The notes below the pieces were generated by a model. The model did no database searches. It saw only the letters and a list, made by a program, of their open reading frames with translations, and was not told the origin of the DNA. From Endomychus coccineus (taxonomy: Eukaryota > Arthropoda > Insecta > Coleoptera > Endomychidae): a stretch of DNA of 64,000 nucleotides. Position 1 is the first letter of the stretch. The number at the start of each line of letters is the position of its first letter. The translations under genes and the position numbers were made by a program. This document shows, one piece after another, positions 55,725 through 64,000 of this stretch. The DNA lies in assembly GCA_958510875.1 (NCBI GenBank), contig OY294070.1, forward strand, positions 18,839,631-18,903,630. Direction: 5' to 3'.

Positions 55725-56950
55725 GCTTAGCCTCCAAATGCACTTGGGTCACTTAGTTGGGCCCATTGTGCGCCCCGTGGTCAGAAGCTTATTCTATTGT
55801 AGCAGGTTTGTGGCCCGACAGAAACCCAGAATATTGCTAACGCTGGCTTCTATAAGTTTTTCTGGAACCCGTTTTGTTTGTCCTGCGGGATGTCAATGCA
55901 GGGCATTCCAGCAGGATGTGTAAGACAGTTTCTTCCGCCTTTCTGCATTTTCTACATATAGGATCATTCGTGATGCAAATACACCGGGTGTTCCAGTATT
56001 CCAATGGATTATCTTAGTCATTTCAAAGGATAAAACTTTGAAAATTTTATGATCGCCAATTCGTTCAAGGAACCTTTAACTGAGAAAAACGAAAATTGAA
56101 ATTCACTTCCGGTTTGACCGGAAGTGACTCTGACTTTTTTATTTCAAATAGCACCCTGTATATTTTTTATAATTTTTGATTTCTACTCAAAATAATCTTT
56201 CCAACGATGTATCACTATCAAAGTTACAAACAAATGTATTCAAATGTTTCCATGGCACACTAAGGTTTTCATTTAAGAATTATTAATTCTTCCAGTTCTA
56301 CTACAATTCTAATAATTTGAAATTCAACGTTCTCTTCATCATCTCGAATGCAAAATTGTTCATGAATTATCAATTATTATTGAAGTCAAAATCAAGATTA
56401 CACAAAATATCGTAGCCTACTGTAATTCTTTCACTTTGAAATTTCCATTGTCGTTTTCTCCATCAAATCAAATGTAAAATACAAAGTGTGATACATAGTT
56501 GGGAAGATAATTTTGAGTAGGAATCAAAAATTGCAAAAAATATACGGGGTGCTATTTGAAATAAAAAAGTCAGAGTCACTTCTGGTCAAACCGGAAGTGA
56601 CTTTCAATTTTTGTTTGTCTCTGTTAAAGGTTCCTTGAACGAATTGGAGATCATAAAATTTTCAAATTTTTATCTTTTGAAATGACTGAAATAATCCATT
56701 GGAACATGTATTCTGGGACACCCGGTATATGCGCCTATTTACATAGTGTTTTCGCAGGTTTTCCATGGCACAAGTCAATATTGCGTATAGATGTCCGCCT
56801 GAAAATTCGTGCAGTAGGCGCCTACAGTCACTGAGATAGTGACCTTTGGCCTTTTTAGGTAGGGTGAGAGTTACTCCAATCTCCTCAATCTGGGATGAGG
56901 ATTTTGGGAGAAGTAAGACATATATAGCACTTCGAGTTTCCTCCCTTGAA
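55725..56950 (-). pseudogene. RNase H-type LINE ORF2 C-terminus, minus strand, split by a MITE
   Basis: On the minus strand, a KKAKGHYLSDCRRLLHEFSG segment (about 56800-56860) is followed by CAMENLRKHYVNRRI. After the inserted element (55987-56731) it continues CITNDPICRKCRKAEETV and LHILLECPAL (about 55885-55975). The C-x2-C-x6-H-x4-C zinc motif after 'GH...' is the hallmark of ORF2 tails that follow an RNase H domain (I/R1/Jockey-like). It is a 3' fragment only. Confidence 0.72.
55987..56731. mobile_element. MITE with long inverted ends, inserted in LINE
   Basis: The left end ACCGGGTGTTCCAG... and the right end ...CTGGGACACCCGGT are inverted. Arms of ~180 bp match (TCCAATGGATTAT, ATTCGTTCAAGGAACCTTTA, ACTTCCGGTTTGACCGGAAG on the left and complements on the right). 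Joining the flanks gives a continuous LINE frame (N-R-R-I-C-I-T-N-D), which confirms insertion; the TSD is short and not cleanly resolved (ATA/TA-like). No coding. Confidence 0.75.
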
Positions 56951-57295
56951 AATCCAAGGAAAAATACGAGAAGCTATATGAAATATTTTCTAATTGGAGG
57001 ATGACAAAAACGCACTAAGAACTGATGGAAGTGTAATGCTAGCTTTAGTGTTTTTCATACAATGTTTTCATTATTTTAGGCAAAAGCTCTTAACCAGTTT
57101 ATGGTCTATACATATTACATGTTCAAAAGTACTTTACAAAGACTTTGGAAAACGTTACTATGTTTTTACAAGAGGTTCCGTCTGGAACCTCTTTTAATTT
57201 GGTTTAAATGGAGCATGTCTGCAAAATTGTGCAGCTTAACTGTAAAAGACATAGAAGGCCAGGGGAAACTTTGATTATGGCTTTACATGATACCA

Positions 57296-57485
57296 AGAAG
57301 CAATTCGCCTTTTCGTAACCGTAGACGAAACATGGATCCATCACAACACACCATCAGAGACCAAAAAAAAGTCGAAACAATGGACTTGTCTTGACGGAAG
57401 GCCAAAGTGGGTTTATCGGCTAACAAAGTCATGACGACAGTTTTTTTGGGATGCACACGATATCGTCCATATCGATAACCTTGAA
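57296..57485 (+). pseudogene. mariner transposase catalytic fragment
   Basis: The frame AIRLFVTVDETWIHHNTPSE, KKKSKQWTCLDGRPKWVYRL and FFWDAHDIVHIDNLEKG covers the first catalytic aspartate block (VDETWIHH) and the start of the second (normally W-D-x-x-G-I/V-...ID). It is truncated by a PLE terminus at about 57490. It may be the same subfamily as 42463-43055. Confidence 0.83.
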
Positions 57486-57489
57486 AAGG

Positions 57490-57645
57490 GCAGTTCGTTT
57501 CAGCGATGGGGACGTTTTTAATTGAAATTGGTGCGATAAGGACGCTTTGTGCTGAGACAATTAGTATTAAGAAATCCCGTTTTAGACATCGATATACGTC
57601 TTCTGATAATGGTCGTGAGACCGAAACGTACGTAAGAACGAGAAT
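57490..57645 (+). repeat. PLE terminal repeat (family 3) with degraded hammerhead-like motif
   Basis: TTGAAATTGGTGCGAT onward matches 33530-33650. At 57598-57640: GTCTT, CTGATAA (one core change, G8 to A), extra T, GGTC-GTGA-GACC, GAAAC, GTAC, GTA. Stem I pairing is mostly lost. No RT or nuclease is attached on the right. Confidence 0.6.
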
Positions 57646-59610
57646 AATAAGCTTATTGGTCTAGAATCATTTTTAATACAATTTGTAGTTGTTCTACAAA
57701 TTGTGTTGTGTTTTCGATGGCTATGATGGCTGACTTAAGTTGTTTATGAAAACGTTCAACCATGTCATTGCTTTTCAAGTACCTAATACATTTTATTTCA
57801 TGATATTTAACTGATTAATGATGTTTTAGTATTAAGTATTGACTACGCTTACGTTTATTCTTGTTGTAAGTCTCACCTATAAAGTAATATCTAACATCTA
57901 GGATGTATCTATATTATGTGCTAGTTTAATAGATTTTCTCTAAGTCTGGAATTATCGGTTTTGGTTGACAAAAATAACAATAAGGAAATTGAAAATGTTA
58001 AAATAGTGAACGTGTTTAATGATACTGGCAAATGGCCAAAGCTAAATTAATTAAAATCCTTGACTGTCGACGTTCAATTAAACACTGCAAATAAAACGTA
58101 CAATTATTAATAATTATTCTGGTATATTTTCCTTTGTAGATGCACTGCTTGACCTACTTTCACGTAATCGAGCTTTTTATTTGCGAATCGAATTTGTTTC
58201 AGCAACCCATTTAACCACTTTTAACTAACATTATTCCGGTCTGACGGTTGAAACCGAATTTAAGCGTATAAATTATTGTAATCGTGGCAAGAACAAGATG
58301 AAAATATATATTTGCATTCTCTCTAGAATCAATTATTTCCTCAATTGGAGCCAATCTGTTCAGGGCAGATGGACCTTCAGGTCATTGGGGTTTGTAGTCA
58401 AGATATGATTAATGCACACATACGAGAAATAACCTACACTACAGGACATGTAGTCCACCGGAATTAGCATTTGAGGTCGAAGTATATAGTACAGCAATTT
58501 GACTTACCTATAACAAATTGAAGGTAATTACATGCAAAATAAATCTGTGAAAACCGGAAGTAAAAAAAGGTGATTTCCGAGAAATAGATGTATATACATA
58601 GTGGAGGGTAGTTATGATTTTTTGTGCAATTTTCGCGCTTGTTAACGGGACCCGGCTCAAAATGTTCGTATTGATGGCCCAAACAACATACTAAAAAGTT
58701 GAATTACCAAAATGGGTGCCACCCAGTTTAATTGTCCAAAAACTGTTTTTTTTTGCGCTATTTGAGAGGTACTTTTTTGTTTTATTTTGTTTTTAAGGCC
58801 TTAGAGATTTGGCTCAGGTTTGAGATTGATACCCTTTTATTCTGGGTATCAGAGGAACCCATTGGTTTAAGGTTTTTGAAAATCGGTTCATGCCCCCTCT
58901 CACAATATAAATATATATACATGTATTTTAGGAAATCGATCTGCAAGAGCCAATAATCGATCAATTCAGCTGAACATTTAGGTGAAGGTAACTCTTTCCA
59001 AAAATAAAAAAATGCTTCTAGGTCTGGTCGAAAATCCTTGATGGTTTTCCCTAAAACTCAATTTTAGTCCATTTTTTTCGAAAAATTCAAATTCAAATAT
59101 CTTTTGTCATTTTTGGGTTATCGGGATCTACTTGGTCTCAAATGGAAGCTATTTGTATGTTGTTTAACATATGGGCATCATACATTCATTTTCAAAATTT
59201 GGACTAGTTTTTGAACATTTATTGTTATTATATATTTTAGATATGATTTATGATTTTTATGGCGCCATTACGCTTATATTTGCATATAAATACATATACA
59301 TACTTATATTTATGCATATCAAATACAAATATATATTAATATACGTTGGTTATGTATAAGTGTCCAATCCCATGTCTATCGGATCTGGACTACCCAATTT
59401 TTTACTAAAATGGACACGCGACTGATGAACTCCGAAGCGAAATGATATTTTAAACAACTTTCATTGCATATAGTTGGAACCATATAGAAAACTTTTTTAT
59501 TATTAGTTTTAGGAAAAAAGTTGTTCATCATAAAAAGTTCTGCATGCTCTTAAATCTAAAACACAATCATTAGATACTACATTTTTTCAGTCGTATACGC
59601 GGTTTGTCAA
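57646..59610. other. No recognisable gene
   Basis: About 2 kb of AT-rich intronic-type sequence with only short chance frames. TATATACAT repeats occur near 58590, 58910 and 59280-59340. Confidence 0.4.
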
Positions 59611-59619
59611 AAAATATGA

Positions 59620-60122
59620 ATTTACTCAAGAGTGAAGGACCTTTATATGTCACAATATCGAAAGTTGTTATAAAGAAAAGTTGATCAGAACTAAAAACTG
59701 CGTTTAAATATGGAATTACATCCATTAACATTGAAAAATTAGGTTTTGTTATTTTTTACTAATCTTTTTATTTTGAATGAACACTTATCTCTTGTGATTA
59801 TTAAATACATGATAACTAACACTAGAAATAAATAAAAATTAATTTTCCACTCATTCCACTAATGCCTCGACATATCCACCCTCTCAGTCAATACATAAAT
59901 CATTTGTATGTCAGTGCATCCTAGATTACATGTTATTACAGTTAAATTTGCATTGATATTATAGACAAAAAAGAAAAAATTATTTTTTCAATGTAAATTA
60001 ATGTAATTGCATATTTGAACTCAGTTTTTAGTTTTGATCAACTTTTCTTTATAACAATTTTCGATATTTTCAAATATCGAGTAATAATAATATAATAAAT
60101 GCAGGTACTTTACTCTTCACTG
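59620..60122. repeat. Inverted repeat element, ~140-bp arms
   Basis: 59654-59755 (CAATATCGAAAGTTGTTATA, AAGAAAAGTTGATCA, AACTAAAAACTG) is matched as reverse complement by 59985-60078. Outer continuations (AGAGTGAAGGACCTTTATAT versus GTACTTTACTCTTCACTG) extend the arms to about 59620 and 60122. No gene. Confidence 0.65.
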
Positions 60123-60560
60123 TAAAAAATATTTGGTTAAATTCCACTAACAAATGGTGGGCCACGGGACGGCCACCATTCCACGGAGTAACTTTAAGGC
60201 GTAAGGGTATTTTTAACCAAAAAAGGAAAATTACTCATTGTTTGGGTAAAAATTCTTGGGGGTGTAAATTTTACTGAGAAAAAAACACTGGTGTAATTTG
60301 ACCCTCTAAAATTACACGTTGGTGTAAATATGTATATGGTACGGATGGAACTTGTGCTTATGTAAAATTCTGAAAACGTTAGATTGGCTAATACCGGAAG
60401 CTGCAGAAAGTTGTCGTACAGATTGCGTGTTTGGCATAAGTTGGACATGTCCCAATACCGCAACAGCTGCTCCTTCATCATTAACAATTCCAATGGGTGC
60501 CCTTTTTTTATCCATTACTGAACCCGTCTCCACAAATTTTGAAATCAATTCCATTACGTA

Positions 60561-62805
60561 CAGGGTGTCCCATTTTAGGTACTTTTGCGGGTTATCTCCT
60601 TTATTTTTAAAGATAGAGAGTTGCGATTTTCGCGACACTGTGCTACTTTTTCGTAAAACTCAAGATGCCGTAAACAAAATTTTCATAGCCCTTTTAGTTT
60701 TTAAGATACAGGGCATTTCTGAAAATGTTGCATTTTGTGACCCCCCTCGTATCTCCGTTATCCTTCAACTTATCGAAAAGGTAAAATAACATTCTAATAG
60801 TTTTTTTTTTCGTAGAATGGAGTGGTGTAGATAACTTTTGTTACATATTCACTGTTTTTGAGTTATAAAGCAAACTTATGTTTTTTTAAATGGAACACCC
60901 TGTATATTTATAAACTATAAAATTTGTCTTTTTTTTACCTTTTCAAAAATGTATGATAATATAAACTTTTTTTCAGAAACACGCAAATAATTGACAATTT
61001 TCAGAAATTAAATACATATTTTAATAGTAGGCCATTGATATTGTTTATGACAAGAAACAGAATTAAACGTCAAATTTCTATTGCAAGCTGTTTATTTTCG
61101 TTCTTTTGGTATCATTATTCAATAGATATTTATCAATTTTTTCGAATAATGGCAGTTTACGAAAATTATGAGAAATATGATATGATGGTATGTTTTATAC
61201 AGAGTAATGAAAATTCTGATGAGCTTCTGAATTATATTTCCAAAGGTGAGTCAGCTATTATGGCTATGAAAATCTCTATTATCATTTTAATTTTTGCTTG
61301 TTAGATATCCAGAAAGAAGGCAACCGTTTTCTGGGATATTTGCCCGTTTAAAAGCAAATTTAGTTGAGCACGGATCCTTTGTTCACCCGCGCCCTAAAAC
61401 ATACAACAAAGAGAACAGGGAACGAAAAGAGATAGATAATACTTTAGGATATATAGAAGCAACACCTTCGTCCTCAGGTAGAAAAATTGAGAAGGAAATT
61501 GGTGTGCCAAAAACTAACGCTCACAGGATCTTGAAGAAATATAAGTATCATTCATACAAATTTAATATACTACAACATTTGCATCCTGGCGATGCTGAGC
61601 GCCGGGCACCGTTTTGCCAGTGGTATTTGCAACAAATCGATGCTAACGATTTATTTGGCAGACTTGTTTTTTGGTCAGACGAATGCTTTATTTCAAGTGC
61701 TGGCATTTTCAATCGCCACAATACCAGGAACTGGCATAGTGAAAATCAGCATTTAATGTTTGAAAGGGCACAACAAGGACGCTTTGGAGTTTGGGTTTCA
61801 TGTTTTATTTTGGGTAGACATATAGTTTATAGGATTTTTGAAGGAGGTCTTACAGCACGTGGATACCTAGAAATTCTTGAGGAAGTTATTCCAGAACTGC
61901 TCGAAAACATTCCATTAGCCCAGTATAATGCTGTTTACCTACAGCAAGATGGTGCCCCAAGTCATAATTCTAGGCTCTTAAGGGCCTTTCTTAATAATAA
62001 CGGCATTGCAGAACTTCGAGAGCCAGTTCATTTAGCTTTTCGAAATCTGCGAATGAGAACAATGGTTCTTTTGAACGCTATTCACAGAATCTCAAAGATG
62101 TGCATTAGAGAAAATGGTGGTCAATTTGAACATCACATTTAATTTTTTTTAATAATGTTATTTTTTTGTGTTTTTGTTATATTGTCACTTTACGCCAAAA
62201 AGCTGTTGTTACAAACTTACTGTTAGAAAAAAGATCTATGGGAATTTTTTTTAATAGATACCTATATACAAGGTATCCAATTATTTGTTAGTACATAATA
62301 TGTAAGTTGCACTTGTTTATTATTGTTATCCATAGCCTACTATTAAAATATGTATTTAATTTCTGAAAATTGTCAATTATTTGCGTGTTTCTGAAAAAAA
62401 GTTTATCCTATCATATATTTTTGGAAAGGTAAAAAAAAGACAAATTTTACAGTTTATAAATATACAGGGTGTTCCATTTAAAAAAACATAAGTTTACTTT
62501 ATAACTCAAAAACAGTAAATATGTAACAAAAGTTATCTACACCACTGCATTCCACGGAAAAAAATCTATTAGAATGTTATTTTACCTTTTCGATAAGTTG
62601 AAGGATAACGGAGATACGAGGGGAGTCACAACATGCAACATTTTCAGAAATGCCCTGTATGTTAAAAACTAAAAGGGCTATGAAAATTCTGTTGACGGCA
62701 TCTTGAGTTTTACCAAAAAGTAGCACAGTGTCGCGAAAATCGCAACTCTCTATCTTTAAAAATAAAGGAGATACCCCGCAAAAGTACCCAAAATGGGACA
62801 CCCTG
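60561..62805 (+). mobile_element. IS630/Tc1-like element with ~470-bp terminal inverted repeats (TA TSD)
   Basis: The ends CAGGGTGTCCCATTTT and AAAATGGGACACCCTG flank 2245 bp, with TA on both sides (60559-60560, 62806-62807). The inverted arms run about 60561-61030 and 62335-62805. Each arm contains a second, inward-facing terminus (AAATGGAACACCCTG ending at 60902 followed by TA; TA then CAGGGTGTTCCATTT from 62465), so each arm looks like a complete ~340-bp MITE. The transposase lies between them on the plus strand. It is inserted in a related transposase gene. Confidence 0.87.
61149..62142 (+). pseudogene. IS630-like DDE transposase (DUF4817-type HTH), defective
   Basis: A first part from ATG 61149 (MAVYENYEKYDMMVCFIQSN) ends near 61245 at AAAG|GTGAGT, and a second part begins near 61305 after TTTTTGCTTGTTAG. 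This suggests a ~59-bp intron, but splicing these exact sites leaves the frame off by one base. Part 2 has RYPERRQPFSGIFARLKANL, a second HTH (GRKIEKEIGVPKTNAHRILK), then the catalytic domain: LVFWSDECFISSAG (first D), AVYLQQDGAPSHNSRLL (second D). The segment with the third acid (normally a W-P-P-R-S-P-D-L-x-P-x-D-F-F-L-W-G block) is absent: EPVHLAFRN jumps to a late helix ending GGQFEHHI. It is therefore expected to be catalytically dead. Confidence 0.85.
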
Positions 62806-62930
62806 TACTTATGGCGAACGCTACGTTCAGGATGGTTTTCGTTAAATATCCTTGCAGCCGCTCGGGCATAATTTTGATTTTGGTAATAAAGGCTAACCAG
62901 CTCAACACGTTCTTGCAATGTGTACACCAT

Positions 62931-63597
62931 ATTTTTTGAAATTTTAAACAAATCAGCAAAGTAGTAACTCAACAGATTGATTAAAATCATGAAATGATCG
63001 AAGAAACGTTAAAACCAGATAAACACCTTCTAAGAACAAAAAATGAAGGCAACGTAAGGAAATGTTTTGCTGTTTTTTTATTTATTAGTTTGAGAGAATG
63101 TATTATTGTATGGAAGTCAATGGAGGACAATTTGAACATTTGATTTAAACACGCAGATTTAATTTTTTTCATTGTAAGCATGACAACACAATTCAATTTT
63201 TTTTACGAATGTGATTTTTTGAAGATTGTTCAAGTTTGTAAAAAAGGCTTAATAAAAATGAGCTTGTACATTGTACAAATAACCAAAATATTCAAGGTGG
63301 CGCATTCGAGCAACAAAATTAATTTTTGGCAAAAACGGTTCATCAAATGTACGTTTTTCATACACCGTTGTAAAGAGGCTTCCAAGACCTTTCAAATGAC
63401 GTATCACTCAACCCCTCTCCCCTATTCAATTTTGAGGGGTTGAAGCGCCCCCTATTAGGGGGTTGCTCGTTCAAGCCTCAAATATACGTCAAAAGATGTC
63501 CTCCAAACAAAATCATTCGACGTGTTGCGGGAGATTTTTCCACTCACTATGGGATAAGATATATACGAGGTCGCTCGTCTGAGATGGAACATCCTGT
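62931..63597. other. 5' flank of the outer IS630-like element
   Basis: No gene. It ends GAGATGGAACATCCTGTA (63581-63598), which resembles an IS630-type terminus, so this is probably the upstream region and end of the outer element. Confidence 0.4.
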
Positions 63598-63725
63598 AGA
63601 CAAAATTACACTCTAATGTAAATTTGTATAGATAAAATTACACTCTGATGTAAATTTGTATAGATGAAATTACAGTTTGATGTAAATTTGTATAGATAAA
63701 ATTACTGTTGTAAATTTTACAGATA
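63598..63725. repeat. 32-bp tandem repeat of a palindromic unit
   Basis: AGATAAAATTACACTC (with single-base variants) starts at 63598, 63630, 63662 and 63694, exactly 32 bp apart; the last unit is incomplete. Within each unit AAAATTACA and TGTAAATTT are inverted around CTCTGA. Similar single units lie at 60300-60335, on the other side of the IS630 nest, and near 38290. Confidence 0.8.
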
Positions 63726-64000
63726 CATTTACACCAAATTGTAATTTTGTTTGTGAAAGAAATACCTAGATGACCCTGAAAGATTCATTTAGAAATAAAA
63801 TTTACCTACGCACTATTCCAACTTTTGATTAAAATTCTGTTGTATCATCGTCAACCAGGAAGATGAATTAACCAGTTCGTGTTAGCCCTTTGTCTATAAC
63901 ATTCTATTGTGAACCATTACCTACATACAATAACCCAAACAGAATGAAACGAGAGTATTAAATTTACTTATATTCAGGATTACAAAAGCTTATAAAAAAT
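63726..64000. other. No recognisable feature
   Basis: AT-rich sequence to the end of the window, no gene or repeat identified. Confidence 0.4.

Larger units (their letters stand above)
60312..62930 (-). pseudogene. Outer IS630-like (DUF4817-type) transposase, split by an inner element
   Basis: From ATG at 62930 the minus strand reads MVYTLQERVELVSLYYQNQN and YARAAARIFNENHPERSVRH. The inner element (60561-62805) intervenes, and the frame resumes at about 60558 with YVMELISKFVETGSVMDKKR, APIGIVNDEGAAVAVLGHVQ and LSAASGISQSNVFRILHKHK. This is the DUF4817-type helix-turn-helix module. The frame ends at about 60312 in repeat sequence, so the DDE domain is missing. Joining across the TA target reconstructs a continuous HTH module. 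Confidence 0.75.

Noticed and set aside
55672..55923. 83-codon plus-strand frame
   Set aside because: It is the shadow of the minus-strand LINE zinc-binding tail (CRKCRKAEETVLHIL), which is the recognisable reading.
63598..63725. CRISPR-like array of palindromic repeats
   Set aside because: 32-bp units are back to back with no spacers.
46041..64000. Paired-domain or homeodomain exon of the Pax3/7 gene
   Set aside because: No plus-strand frame resembling the GRVNQLGGVF block or a homeodomain was seen, so the next exon presumably lies beyond the window.

Overview
This window is a piece of an insect nuclear genome: AT-rich, with almost no long open reading frames, and packed with eukaryotic transposable-element (TE) families typical of arthropods (mariner, hAT, IS630/Tc1-like elements with a DUF4817-type helix-turn-helix, Penelope-like elements, R1-like and Jockey/CR1-like LINEs, a Crypton, foldback elements). 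TTAGG-like repeats near 17.4 kb fit an insect. The order cannot be fixed from sequence alone; a large beetle- or bug-like genome would fit. No rRNA, tRNA, CRISPR array or bacterial operon was seen.

The only convincing host gene piece is a short coding first exon at 45975-46038 (+). It encodes a 21-residue leader like those of the insect Pax3/7 proteins (paired/gooseberry) and ends in a consensus splice donor just where the paired-domain exon should follow. That exon is not in the window, so everything from 46039 to 64000 appears to be intron filled with repeats. The sequence upstream of the exon (about 45240-45974) has few repeats and probably holds the promoter and 5' UTR.

Layout. 1-1993: palindromic element interrupted by a hAT deletion derivative. 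2990-4251: foldback element with about 540-bp arms. 4918-7801: full-length hAT element with a two-frameshift transposase gene. 7.9-9.2 kb: LINE RNase H fragment and two halves of a DUF4817/DDE transposase. 12.5 kb: Penelope-like (PLE) endonuclease fragment. 14.05 kb: mariner fragment. 14.8-17.6 kb: R1-like LINE 3' end set in a TTAGG-containing repeat and interrupted by a third hAT copy. 18.8-21.3 kb: two PLE copies head to head, one carrying a CACTA-type MITE. 22.7-24.0 kb: another PLE. 26.1-29.2 kb: nested foldback structures with a 147-bp tandem array. 29.2-34.8 kb: PLE array interrupted by a BED-finger hAT remnant and a MITE. 35.6-37.1 kb: LINE. 38.99-40.19 kb: Crypton tyrosine recombinase. 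41.1-42.1 kb: LINE. 42.5-43.1 kb: mariner. 43.8-45.2 kb: head-to-head PLE pair. 45.98 kb: Pax3/7 exon. 46.5 kb: PLE. 47-50.5 kb: degenerate complex repeats. 50.5-51.8 kb: third foldback element. 52.6-54.3 kb: hAT of the GTF2IRD2/ZBED type. 55.6-57.0 kb: Crypton-like start and LINE 3' end with a MITE. 57.3-57.6 kb: mariner and PLE terminus. 59.6-63.7 kb: inverted repeats and an IS630-like element nested inside another one.

How the parts relate. Nearly all coding sequence is TE-derived and most of it is broken. Target-site duplications (TSDs) and empty-site comparisons inside the window give a relative insertion order for several elements: hAT into LINE, hAT into PLE, a TA-flanked MITE into PLE, a CACTA-type element into PLE, and IS630 into IS630. 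The most interesting signals are hammerhead-ribozyme-like folds at the ends of two PLE families, with a complete core sequence in two copies, recurrent head-to-head PLE architecture, an IS630-like element whose arms are themselves bounded by the same termini, and a GC-richer 370-bp module present twice at roughly 85% identity with no identified function.
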